64,000 nt of DNA from Trichomonas tenax (lineage: Eukaryota > Parabasalia > Trichomonadida > Trichomonadidae): positions 22,648-86,647 of the forward strand of contig JALKBU010000095.1 of NCBI GenBank assembly GCA_023091735.1. The letters are read 5' to 3'. Made by a program: the position numbers and the translations under genes. Within the stretch, counting starts at the first letter, position 1. Each line of letters starts with the position of its first letter. This document shows, one piece after another, positions 39,890 through 49,699 of the stretch. The notes beneath the pieces were generated by a model, which saw only the letters and a list, made by a program, of their open reading frames with translations, did not search any database and was not told where the DNA came from.

Positions 39890-41176
39890 TTAGAGCTTCT
39901 TAACGAGCTTGCCGCGGACGTAAACGCGGATGATGTTTCTGTCATCTGCACGCTGGACGAACTTGTCAAGAAGGTCTGTGACCTTCTCGTTTGTGAAGCA
40001 GTCGCAAAGGCCTGTGTTCATGTCAGCAACGATAGCATCGAATTCCTTGCCGACCTTGAAGTTACCAACCTTGTCACCGATGGATAGAGCGTTGGCACCA
40101 CCCTCTGTAGCAAGGTAGAAGACATCCGCTGTCTCGAGTGGCTTGTACTCCTTGCCATCCTTTCTGTGCTGGAACAAGTTGGCACGGGAGCAGATCAAAG
40201 CGTTCTGCATAGCGTGGACCATTGATGGGGATGGGCCACCAGCAACATCTGTACCAAGGCCAACCTTGACGCCAGCTTCGAGGAGACGGCGGACATCGCA
40301 GATGCCGAAGTAGAGCATGAAATTAGATGATGGGCAGTGAGCAATAGCGCCACCTGTCTTGTGGAGGAGCTTGAGCTCGTCATCTGTGAGGTGGACACCG
40401 TGAGCAAGGATTGTGTGCTGGTTGAGGAGTCCGAAGTGCTCGTAGCAAGATGTGTAGTTCGGGCACTCTGGGTGGAGCTCCTTGACCCAAGCGATTTCGC
40501 CGAGGTTCTCAGAAACGTGTGACTGGATGAGGCAGTGTGGGTGCTTCTCGATGATCTCAGCGAGTCCCTTCATGAGCGTTGGTGTGCATGTTGGGACGAA
40601 GCGTGGTGTGACGATTGGTTGGACGAGGCCCTCTGGGTCCTTGAACGAGTCGACGAATTCCTTCGCCTTAGCGATAGCGTCCTCTGTTGTCTCAATGTAG
40701 AAGTCTGGTGAGTTGCGGTCCATCGAAACCTTGCCGATGAATGCACGCTGGCCACGCTTCTCGCATTCTTCAGCCAAATAGTGAGAAGCTGGTGTGTGGA
40801 TTGTTGCGAAGTAGCAGGCTGTTGTTGTGCCGCTTGCAAGTGTGCGGTCGACGACAGCGTTGTAAATGCGCTTAGCGTAGTCGACTTCTTTGAACTTGGA
40901 CTCAGCTGGGAAAGTATATGTGTTGAGCCACTCAAGAAGTGGAAGATCGAAGCCGCAACCAGCGAAAACGTACTGTGGGGCGTGAATGTGGCAGTCGATG
41001 AGGCCTGGCATGATGAGCTGGTTCTCCTTTGTCTCGAAAAGTTCGAAATCGCCGGCTGGGCGCTCCTTTCCGATGGATGTGATCTTGCCATCGACGACAG
41101 CGATGTAGGTGTTCTCAAGGATCTCGAGTTTGCCGTCAACAGTGTGAACGAATGTGCCGTGAAGAAGCTGCGACAT
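39890..41176 (-). CDS. Guanine deaminase
   Basis: 428 residues from the ATG at 41176 (MSQLLHGTFVHTVDGKLEIL); the longer frame upstream begins at a GTG inside the initiator motif and is rejected. It hydrolyses guanine to xanthine in purine salvage, which matters in a purine auxotroph. Amidohydrolase zinc ligands are visible: MPGLIDCHIHAPQY (His63, His65), QSHVSEN, LAHGVHL and GTDVAGGPS. The GLIDCHIHAPQY block is specific to guanine deaminases. Its codon usage is markedly GC-richer than neighbours, suggesting strong expression or bacterial ancestry. TCACTTTC ends about 5 bases upstream of the ATG. Confidence 0.93.
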   Translation of the reverse strand: MSQLLHGTFVHTVDGKLEILENTYIAVVDGKITSIGKERPAGDFELFETKENQLIMPGLIDCHIHAPQYVFAGCGFDLPLLEWLNTYTFPAESKFKEVDYAKRIYNAVVDRTLASGTTTACYFATIHTPASHYLAEECEKRGQRAFIGKVSMDRNSPDFYIETTEDAIAKAKEFVDSFKDPEGLVQPIVTPRFVPTCTPTLMKGLAEIIEKHPHCLIQSHVSENLGEIAWVKELHPECPNYTSCYEHFGLLNQHTILAHGVHLTDDELKLLHKTGGAIAHCPSSNFMLYFGICDVRRLLEAGVKVGLGTDVAGGPSPSMVHAMQNALICSRANLFQHRKDGKEYKPLETADVFYLATEGGANALSIGDKVGNFKVGKEFDAIVADMNTGLCDCFTNEKVTDLLDKFVQRADDRNIIRVYVRGKLVKKL

Positions 41177-41180
41177 TTTT

Positions 41181-41188
41181 GAAAGTGA
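41181..41188 (-). promoter_or_regulatory. Initiator element of guanine deaminase
   Basis: On the coding strand TCACTTTC precedes ATG by five bases, matching the trichomonad Inr consensus (TCA then pyrimidine then A/T-rich). It decides the start codon choice for this gene. Confidence 0.65.
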
Positions 41189-41577
41189 CACTTTTTCTCA
41201 TTGTTTTTCACATTTATCAAATCAAAAAAAATTGTTATCAATCGATAGCATTTTATATGCACTTTCATATTTTAACAGCGTTTTGAAACTATCACTGATT
41301 TTGGTAAGAAAGGTGAGCTTTTCGATTTTGTGCTGATTATTGATTAATAAAAATAAAGTATTCAAAAATAAAAATGATGGAAAATAATTAGTATCATATA
41401 TACTATTTTATTAATGTAAACAGTGTCAAATAAATTGTGAAAAAACGTGACTTTTGACCTTATCCACTTTTTAAAATATGGTTTATTATAACATTTACAT
41501 AATGAAAATGCTAATTTTACCAATTTTGGTCACTCAAAACCAAATTTGAGAGTTAAAACACTTCTCTTTAACAAAAA
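41189..41577. other. Intergenic between divergent genes
   Basis: Promoter region of guanine deaminase (minus) and BCD1-like (plus). A TCACTC sequence lies about 48 bases before the BCD1-like ATG. Nothing else seen. Confidence 0.4.
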
Positions 41578-42426
41578 ATGTTGTGCAAAGTTTGTGGCGC
41601 GAATGCGGCCAAATACAGGTGTCCGGCGTGTGGAACACAAACGTGCTGCCTCGCGTGCGTCAAACAGCACAAAATAGACAAAAATTGTTCCGGTCAGAAG
41701 CCGAGAACTGAATTTATTCCAATAAACGAAATGAATTCGCACACTTTGTATAAAGACATACAATTACTCGATGAGGCGTCTGTGGCGAAACTAAATGCGT
41801 CAGATAAACTCGATAAACAAGGAAAACAGCCAAAATATTTGAAGAAATTGAAAAAAGAATGCTTAATGAGAGGAATAAACATAAAATTCATGCCAAATCA
41901 ATCTACCAGACGACAGGAAAACAGAACTGCTGTGACACAGGACGGAAAAAACATAAATTGGAGCACAAAATGGAGATTTATCGATGAAAACAAACAAATT
42001 CGATTTGAATACATATTTCCGCCAATACAAGACGATGTGATACTCACCAGTGCGCTAAAAGCGCTAATTGACGCATCTCAAAATGATTACGTCGCTCATC
42101 TCGATATTAAGGAGCTCTGCGTTCTCATGGTTGCTGAGGGACTCGAAAATGGACAATTCTTTGATATTTCGACAGAGTTCGATTTAAATACAAATCTCAC
42201 AGCAAAAACTATTATAGAATACCCCATTTTTGTCGTTATTCCTGAAAAATGCAAGGAAGATTACAAAATTGCTGATCAATTTGCTTTATGCCAGTTTAAA
42301 GAAGAAAAAGATGAAATACAAGAAGAAAAGCAAGAAGAAGTTTTGCCTGACTACGAGAAAATTAAAACAGCACTAAAATTAGACTTGATCAAGAATGTGA
42401 TGAAGAATGTTGACCAAGAAAATTAA
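41578..42426 (+). CDS. BCD1/ZNHIT6-type HIT-finger protein (box C/D snoRNP assembly)
   Basis: 282 residues, ATG at 41578. The N-terminal zf-HIT motif is clear (CKVCGANAAKYRCPACGTQT, CCLACVKQHK). It is followed by the conserved region with YLKKLKKECLMRGINIKFMP and INWSTKWRF, which in BCD1/ZNHIT6 follows the finger. BCD1 helps load Nop58 on box C/D snoRNA. A Glu/Lys-rich C-terminal part ends the protein. Other HIT-finger proteins lack this central region. Confidence 0.82.
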   Translation: MLCKVCGANAAKYRCPACGTQTCCLACVKQHKIDKNCSGQKPRTEFIPINEMNSHTLYKDIQLLDEASVAKLNASDKLDKQGKQPKYLKKLKKECLMRGINIKFMPNQSTRRQENRTAVTQDGKNINWSTKWRFIDENKQIRFEYIFPPIQDDVILTSALKALIDASQNDYVAHLDIKELCVLMVAEGLENGQFFDISTEFDLNTNLTAKTIIEYPIFVVIPEKCKEDYKIADQFALCQFKEEKDEIQEEKQEEVLPDYEKIKTALKLDLIKNVMKNVDQEN

Positions 42427-42913
42427 GTTCAATTCAATCTTTAGAATCTGATCAATTATATACTTTCGTTAAGCTGCACATATCCATTTAATGACCACAC
42501 ATCATCAAAATGATTTTTTTTATTAATATAATTTTAATCAATTCAAAATGAAGTACATTAAGTATGCATATTGATGCATAGCAATATATTTTGGTCGAAA
42601 TGTATATTTGATCATTTCAAAACTATCATATTATCGCATGAAAACTTTCATGCAAATATATTATTTATTTTACTTGTTTGATATAAATTGACTCTATAGC
42701 AACAATCCATATACTTTAAAATGACTAAGCAAAGACAATAAATTCTCCACAAAAGCTCAGATTGGAAACATCTCCTGTCATTTTGGAAAAATATAATCCT
42801 TACTCAATGCATATATGCCACCTGTAGAATTGCAAGAAATTCTATCAGAGAATTAGTGAGATATTTGACGCTCATGAACAAATAATTTTATAATAATATT
42901 GAGGTAATTTTTT

Positions 42914-43012
42914 TCAAATTTTTGTTGATGTTACACATTTAAGCCCAGATTTAATTCCTCTGCCAATTTTCTTAGCAACATCTTTAAGCTTTTTCCAAAA
43001 TCCCCAAACCAT
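42914..43012 (-). CDS. Small basic amphipathic peptide, Polinton-like
   Basis: ATG at 43012 to TGA at 42914-42916 encodes 32 residues (MVWGFWKKLKDVAKKIGRGI at the start). The W-KK--D-AKKIGRGIK pattern resembles the N-terminus of the basic virion-type peptide at 16989 (IFGKIWRGIKNAAKWV) and similar short capsid peptides. It is probably a fragment of another element copy. Too short to be sure. Confidence 0.3.
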   Translation of the reverse strand: MVWGFWKKLKDVAKKIGRGIKSGLKCVTSTKI

Positions 43013-43796
43013 TTTTAATTATAAATAAAAATCTAATTAATTAAGGTCCGACTTGCATCTGATGTAAACTATTCAAAAATATAACCTTACGAAATGAAAT
43101 TTTACTTTTGCAGGAAGCTTAGAGAAACCTGGTGTCAATTTGAAAAAAAAAAAATATATATACTATGCTACTTCTATGTATATGCTAGATGTTTGCCGTA
43201 TCAGATTTTGATAATTTCATAATTATTTTAAACTCAAAAAAATTCGCAAAATTCGAGTTCTGATGAATTATTTTAACCTTATTTCGCACAGCTCTACCTG
43301 ATCGGTATTTTCATGATTTTCTTTGTTAACTAACAACTAGATTTTTTAGATCGGGGTATACATAGGAGATATCTTCTAATTCATATTATTTACCTGAGAA
43401 ACAGAAGGTAGAAATATGCTGAAAAAGCCCAGACTTGCATGTAAAAGTGATATGTCTGTAAAGGACATTTATGCCAATATAAGCACACAAAATACATTTG
43501 GTTATTGTTTTTATCTATTTTATCAACAAAAATCATTTATTTATGAGGAATAAAATTGTTCAAAAACTAAAGTGTTTCTACATGAGCTCTTAGGAATGTA
43601 TTATGCAATTTAGATACCAACTGTAAGCTTGCTAACTCTCAACATTGTTTTGTTAATAAAAATAGAAAATCAACAATTTATTCAATGTTCAGCTCGTTTT
43701 TCATAAGATAATCCGATATGAATATACAAAATGAGCATTCAGCAGTCGGAATTTTTGCTTTATATGCTTATTTCAATGGGTGAATACAAGATGTGG

Positions 43797-44200
43797 AACT
43801 CTTTATTTTCAAAATATTTTGAGTTGAAACTTTGGGCATAGCATCTATATGCATATAGGAACAATGTCTGCATGGATCGCAAGTCTAAACAGTATCCCGA
43901 GATATGAAGCAATAAAGTCTCCGTTATTGATAACCTTATTTTAGCGGACAGTTTTCGCTGTATTTAAACACTGAACAGAGCATTTTATCATTTTCACAGG
44001 AGCAGTACTACTAACAACAATCCAGAAATAATGTATTTATTGAGTGATTTAGTCTTGGTTATTTATACATCAAAATGAGGATCTCGTAATAAAACCAACA
44101 TTGTTTAAAAATTTAAATATTCGCATTTATAGATAATTTCACTTAAATTGGCTATGCTATTTGTTTGACATTAAGAAAAAGTCAGTTTTCTATCAAATCT
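43797..44200 (+). repeat. Diverged dispersed repeat, copy 1 (partner at 53310-53700)
   Basis: Shares a collinear series of words with 53310-53700 in the same orientation: TGATACTTTGGATATAGC-like against TGAAACTTTGGGCATAGC, TATAGGAACAAT, CGAGATATGA, ATAACCTTATTTTA(A/G)CGGACA followed by GTTTTCGC, and TTAGTCTT-TTA-TTAT. Differences are frequent, so the copies are old. No open frame runs through either copy. Confidence 0.75.
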
Positions 44201-45867
44201 TATTTATATGAAGAAAAAATAATATTATATATTGTTATTTTAAACATGTTGATTTGATTATTTTAATTTTTGTTTTTCAAGAAGTCGATTAATTCAATTT
44301 TACTAATATTAGTAAAATCAAATTTGCTAAAATGTTGTGTAACATCATGCACACATATACTATTAGCTAATAAAGCAACATAACTCTCTAAAACTCTACT
44401 TAATATGTTAATTCCAAATCTACTTTTTTTAGATTGAAGGAACTAAAGCCTCTTTCCTTTACAATTAGACTCCAAATTTGATAGTAATCATTTTAAGCAA
44501 AGGTTGTTTTTTTAACAAATTTTGATGTTTTCTCCCACTTAAAGGAAAAATCATCAAAAAAATTTAAGGCGAATTGTCACTTTTACATGTAAAAGTCGGG
44601 CCTTAAAATTGAAATTTGTTAGGTATTACGTATCTGCATGTGTCCTCGTAGAAGTGTCCTAAAGTAAAAGTTATTTGTCCAAGTTCTCAATTTTTGTGAA
44701 TTTTTTTCGTTTTTGTGAAATCTGATCCGAAAAGTCAAAAAATGTCAAAAACAAATGTCGATTTTCCAAAGCGTATTAGGTATAGTTGCAATGTAGAACA
44801 ATAATAAATAATACATTATAACAAATTTTAGTAAAGCTTTAGGTTTATATAGTCAGCGTTTAGAATTTAATGGACACCAAAAAATTCAAAAAATAATTTC
44901 GCTATTTTTTGTGCAAAATTCTTGATACTATCCTCGGTTGGACCAAGATATCATATTTCAATGATATAGTCCATTTTTGTACTCGTATCAATGCCTACTC
45001 CCGAATTCGAAAAATGTGTTAATTTTTTGAGATCGGTAAAATGAGGTATACACGAAGTACATAATAACTCTATCATCTACAGTGCTGTGTCCTTGATTCT
45101 TTTTCCCACAATGATGAAATCTGAACGAATTCAAAATCACAATTCGAAAACCCTCTGTAGGAAACTCCTAATAATATATTTTGTTTATATCTTGTAGTCT
45201 GTCATAGTGTAGAACTGGCAAGCTCTAAATTTTAGTAAATTTAGGTATATCTTTTTTAAACACAAACCTCATGCTGTATGATGAGTATGTGATATCCAAC
45301 ACGTTAAGGTGCAATAACAATATGAAGAAAAACATCGAATTTAAATCTGCAATTTTGCCTTGTTTTTAAGTATATTTATACCCATAGATACTCCCTCAAC
45401 TGCTTAATACATTAACAGTCTCCTGAAATCTTTGAGTCATACTCTGGGCTTTTTACAGTGAGATGAAGTGATCCGATCATTTTTTGAAATAACGAACTTT
45501 TTTCGAACGTACCTTTTCTATATTCTATATATATATAACTAAATTATCAGACTAAACTTGCAAAATTACTCATAATTGGATATGGATAACAATGGTAAAG
45601 AAAATAACATGCATTAATCGAGGAATTTTCGAGAAAAAGTGATTTTAAATTTTTCAACTTAAATCGACTTTATCTCTTGATGTAGTGACTTTTACTTCTT
45701 AACTTAAACGTAACATGAACCTACCTTTTCGTTTTCTATCTAATTATTATAATTATTTCGCATTTACTTTGTTTTTTTGTAATTTCATATCATAACATTT
45801 CGACGAATTTTAGACATTTCTTATGTTCATACGTACATCTTAGCATATCCTTCAACAAAAGACTACA

Positions 45868-45952
45868 GCCGGAAGGTCAGAGCATGGTGTTGTCGGTGGC
45901 GACCTCCGCCAACCATAAAATGAGGAGTTCTCCTTTGTGGTTTTTCCTATAT
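45868..45952. ncRNA. GC-rich patch, possible structured RNA (weak)
   Basis: A conspicuously GC-rich stretch in a very AT-rich region. It contains GGCG-ACCTC-CGCC and AGGAG-TT-CTCCT hairpins and ends in TTTTTCC. An imperfect long stem (TGGTGTTG... CCAACCA) encloses the first hairpin. The features suit a small RNA transcribed on the plus strand with a T-run end. I cannot match it to a known RNA, and it may equally be a decayed gene fragment. Confidence 0.2.
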
Positions 45953-46286
45953 ACTATACACACATTTCCTATATCATTCATATCATTAAATCGAAGAACT
46001 TAATATTAACAGATTTTTGTGATACTACACGACAAAAAATGTATTTACATGTCATATTTTGCATTTACTAAAAATATCTTGCTAAAACAAAGCCAAGCTC
46101 AAGCTGAAAGCTATGGTAGCTAGCAGATAATCCCGTTGAATATAGTGGATGTTATATAGATCTGTCACATTGACCATTGTTGTCACTTTTCAACTGCAAC
46201 TTTGTTACTGTCTCCATAGAAAGCCATTGAAAATCAAAAACGGTTTTTATGACTTTTCAGATGTTTATTTTTTTAGATAGTTTAAA

Positions 46287-46910
46287 ATGATTTCTTTCCC
46301 TTCTAATTCAACAGAACAGATTCCAAACTTAGTTTCAACATGTTCACACACGATAATTAACAGTATTTTGGCGTCAAAGCCAATCGTTGCCATTGATTTG
46401 GACGAAACTTTGATTTATTCTTATCAATTACGTCCGAAACAGGAACATATCAGCGTGAAAGTCGGTCGCTGTAGGGCCTATGTTGCGCTTAGACCTGGAG
46501 CAAAAGAGTTTCTTCAAAGAATCAACGAAATTTACGAAGTTTTTATCTTTACTGCTGCAGAAAAGGTATACGGCGATAAAATCATCGATGAAATTGCTCC
46601 ATACATCGACGGCCAGCATAGGCTTTTCAGGGATTCATGTCAAAGCGTCCATGGATATCAAATCAAAGATTTAAGAATGTTAGGCCGCCCATTGAACCGC
46701 GTTCTTTTGGTAGATGATATGTGTGCATCCGCCTTCTATCAGCGAGGGAATCTCGTGAGAATTACGCCGTGGATGGGAGATCCTGAGGATACAGTTTTGC
46801 TTCATCAGCTTTTACCGGCGCTAACAAAGATATCGCAGGAATTTGATATCCCGACAACTGCAATGCAGCTCATTTCTACGAAAATTTTCCCATCTTTATT
46901 CACATTTTGA
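46287..46910 (+). CDS. SCP/FCP1-type (NLI-interacting factor) phosphatase
   Basis: 207 residues, ATG at 46287. HAD-type catalytic motif DLDETLIYS (Asp37, Asp39, Thr41), then LRPGAKEFLQRINEIYEVFI, VFIFTAAEKVYGDKI, LLVDDMCAS and a C-terminal WMGDPEDTVLLHQLLPAL. This is the small CTD phosphatase family, acting on RNA polymerase II CTD or other phosphoproteins. Length and motif order match a stand-alone catalytic domain. No BRCT is present, which argues against FCP1 itself. Confidence 0.88.
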   Translation: MISFPSNSTEQIPNLVSTCSHTIINSILASKPIVAIDLDETLIYSYQLRPKQEHISVKVGRCRAYVALRPGAKEFLQRINEIYEVFIFTAAEKVYGDKIIDEIAPYIDGQHRLFRDSCQSVHGYQIKDLRMLGRPLNRVLLVDDMCASAFYQRGNLVRITPWMGDPEDTVLLHQLLPALTKISQEFDIPTTAMQLISTKIFPSLFTF

Positions 46911-47833
46911 AGTATTATTGTCTCTTATTGTTGTGTATATAATGTCTGTATATTAGAATGTAAATATTGTTGTTCTTCTTTCTGTATTAACGGAAATAAT
47001 GACTGACAATTGTGGCGGAATTGGACCGCACTTTAGATCCACTCTCAACTATCTGAGGAACATCTCACGAATGAAAATTATAGAGATTTAAGCAAATATC
47101 GAATTTTCCAGACCAAAATTATTTGTTCCTATTGCGTCTATATGTATTGAAATATTGTGTTTCGATCTATTGATTAGTGCAGACTACTTAATTTATAATT
47201 TCTTTGCATATATTTTATCAAATATATTAATAACAAGTTTCAATGAATTATACTAATCTGCTATAATCTATATCAGTTTAAGTTTATATGTTGTAATCAA
47301 TAGTATCTCATTGATAGTTAAATTAAATGATTTTGCATAGATAACAAAATTATTAACCTTAAATCCAAAGACGATTTCTCATATGCAGAAATTTGTCTCT
47401 CACAAAAATTAAAGGTAATAAGTTATAGCAATATATGGAACACTTACGAACTACAGTTATAAATAGATTGCTGAAATTAAACTTCTCATTCAAAGACCAT
47501 AACTTGGCATTGATTTTGTCGTATTCTTCCAAATTATAATTCATGCAAATCTTTAGTTAATATTAATTCATAACCAATTGTTTATGATGCACTTGAAGTG
47601 CTTCTTGCACGGGTGCTTATTAAAATGCATTCTTTCGACATCAAACCAATAAAATTCTTCATGATATTTGTGTTAATGAAGAGTGACTTCTCTATTGATA
47701 CATGACATCTATTTCAATGACTGGTGTATGGAATATCATCAAAAGCATTCATGTTCATACATAAATTCTTAAATTTTAACATAAAGGATGTCAAATAACC
47801 GCATTTAAGATTGATATTTTCGCAATAATTTTT
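46911..47833. other. Intergenic, no gene seen
   Basis: AT-rich. A minus-strand frame at 47359-47544 has ATG-less or weak protein character. Nothing recognised. Confidence 0.4.
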
Positions 47834-48021
47834 GATTTCGTAAATATCGAATGATAGATATGAGTACCAAAACAATGGAAGAGAGCTTAGGCATGTCACA
47901 AGCAAGGATACCCATATTGTCATCTCTTCGAAAGTTGAAACAATTTATGGAACAAAAGCAGATTACTGTTTCAAAGCAGTTATTAATACATTAGAAAGCT
48001 TTAGTTTCGAACAGAATCCAA
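47834..48021 (+). repeat. 188-bp inverted repeat, left arm
   Basis: Reads GATTTCGTAAATATCGAATG ... CAGAATCCAA. Its reverse complement is present at 49188-49375 with no difference I can find. It carries the N-terminal part of a BspA-like gene in plus orientation, now leading nowhere. Confidence 0.92.
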
Positions 48022-48067
48022 CGTATTTTATCATTGGAAAACTGAAGAAAGAAGATAATTTTGTGCA

Positions 48068-49375
48068 TCATTGGAATGCATAATCTTCGATATATTGAAG
48101 ATTTGAGACACCATCACATTGAATAGAAACTAAAACATCGTTATTTGCAAATGCATATGTTTTGATTCTCTCAATTGTCGATGGTATTGTCAAATCAGTG
48201 ATTTCACGACTGATGAACATCGACAATGTTGTGTTTTCATTGTTCAGTATCAGTTTGTTCTTTGTCATATAAACCGAAGAATTTTCCGGAAACATCAAAT
48301 TTGCATTTGGTGAATTATCAATTATTCCACCTCCGAGATTTTGTAGATTACCTGGAAGGAACACATTTAACATATTTGGACAACTCGCGAATGCTATATC
48401 GCCAATTGACGTCACACTATCAGGTATTGTGATATTCACTATTCCTGATCCTTGAAACATCAATCTATCTATTTTAACAATGTTTGCTGGAAGTTTGATG
48501 CTTGTCAAAAGAGTTGCTCCGTAAAATGAGTTATATCCTATAGCTGTAACTGAATCTGGTATTATAAGAGATTTTATATTACTCTTGTAAAACGCGGCCT
48601 AACCTATTGTTGTAACAGAATCTGGAATTATAATTCCATTTAATCGTGAATCAAGAAAACATCCAAACTATTGTTGTAACAGAGTTTGGAATAGCAGATA
48701 CAAAATATAAAATTATTGTCTTCTGTGGATTAAACAAAGCTTGGCCACCACAATAAAAACTGGAATTTCGAGAATCGATTGTAATTGATATCAGATTATA
48801 GTTACCATTAAACACAAGAGAGTTAAACGATGAAACAAATCTTGGTATTTTAAATTCCCTTATAGGACATCCAAGAAAGCAATTTCCATTAAGAGTTTCT
48901 ATAACAGAATTTGGATCGAAAGTAACTGTTTCAAGTTTTGAACAATAAACTATAGCCGAGACCGCTATTGTCAGAACAGATGATGGAATATATAATTCAG
49001 TTATCTGAGCATAACATAATGTATATAAATTGATTGTTGTTAATCCTTCGGGTAAAATGAACTGCGTTATTGGACAACTAGCAAAACAACTACTTCCTAA
49101 TGTTTTTAATTTTGTGCAAATCGAAAGATCAACAATTTTCAATTTTTGAAAATGAATAGAATGCATAATCACCAATTGAAACGAGATTTGGATTCTGTTC
49201 GAAACTAAAGCTTTCTAATGTATTAATAACTGCTTTGAAACAGTAATCTGCTTTTGTTCCATAAATTGTTTCAACTTTCGAAGAGATGACAATATGGGTA
49301 TCCTTGCTTGTGACATGCCTAAGCTCTCTTCCATTGTTTTGGTACTCATATCTATCATTCGATATTTACGAAATC
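48068..49375 (-). pseudogene. BspA-like leucine-rich repeat gene, multiply broken
   Basis: Read on the minus strand from 49375, protein-like sequence (SKVETIYGTKADYCFKAVIN, SFSFEQNPNLVSIGDYAFYS) precedes the frame 49175-48651 (VDLSICTKLKTLGSSCF, LPEGLTTINLYTL, IPSSVLTIAVSAIVYCSKLE). The repeats continue in the frame 48508-48068 (ITIPDSVTSIGDIAFASCPN, LTIPSTIERIKTYAF). At least two frameshifts or stops separate these. All are TpLRR/BspA repeats, so this is one disabled surface-protein gene. Its first 188 bases form the right arm of the inverted repeat. Confidence 0.75.
49188..49375 (-). repeat. 188-bp inverted repeat, right arm
   Basis: Reverse complement of 47834-48021, apparently perfect. 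It is the 5' end of the BspA-like pseudogene on the minus strand. Confidence 0.92.
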
Positions 49376-49699
49376 TTCCTCTTCAATCATCGAAGAACAT
49401 CAATATAATGAGGTTATTTTCTAGTCTTATTTTCAAATAAAAATTATAAATGATAATTGAGAGTTTATTTATATACTTTGATTAATTTTTTTATATCTTT
49501 ATGAAAACAGATTGATCGATTTCATGTTATAATGATATACAAAATCAGAAAATCTGTCATTGATATATACGAGTTTGTGCATATTCATTACATATCAAAT
49601 CAAACCAAGCAGCAATTTTATATCAATGTTCTTTTATTCTCTGTTCATTTTTTAACAATTTCAAAAAAATTCAAAATTTAAAATGAAATATAAGATTAT
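49376..49699. other. Intergenic
   Basis: AT-rich 0.3 kb between the BspA pseudogene and the XRN1 stop. Nothing seen. Confidence 0.45.

Larger units (their letters stand above)
42427..46286. other. Gene desert with Polinton-like debris and repeats
   Basis: Almost 4 kb without an intact gene. It holds a small basic peptide frame (42914-43012), a repeat shared with 53310-53700, a fragment on the minus strand at about 44290-44560 readable in two frames (SRFGINILSRVLESYVAL, ICVHDVTQHFSKFDFTNISK), an 18-bp palindrome and a GC-rich patch. I read it as the residue of old mobile DNA. Confidence 0.55.

Noticed and set aside
41177..41191. Five-residue N-terminal extension of guanine deaminase
   Set aside because: It would start at GTG and lies inside the TCACTTTC initiator; the ATG at 41176 fits the family start.
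40570..41268. 232-codon minus-strand frame overlapping guanine deaminase
   Set aside because: Ser/Thr-rich out-of-frame reading of a GC-rich gene; no domain and the overlapping enzyme is clear.
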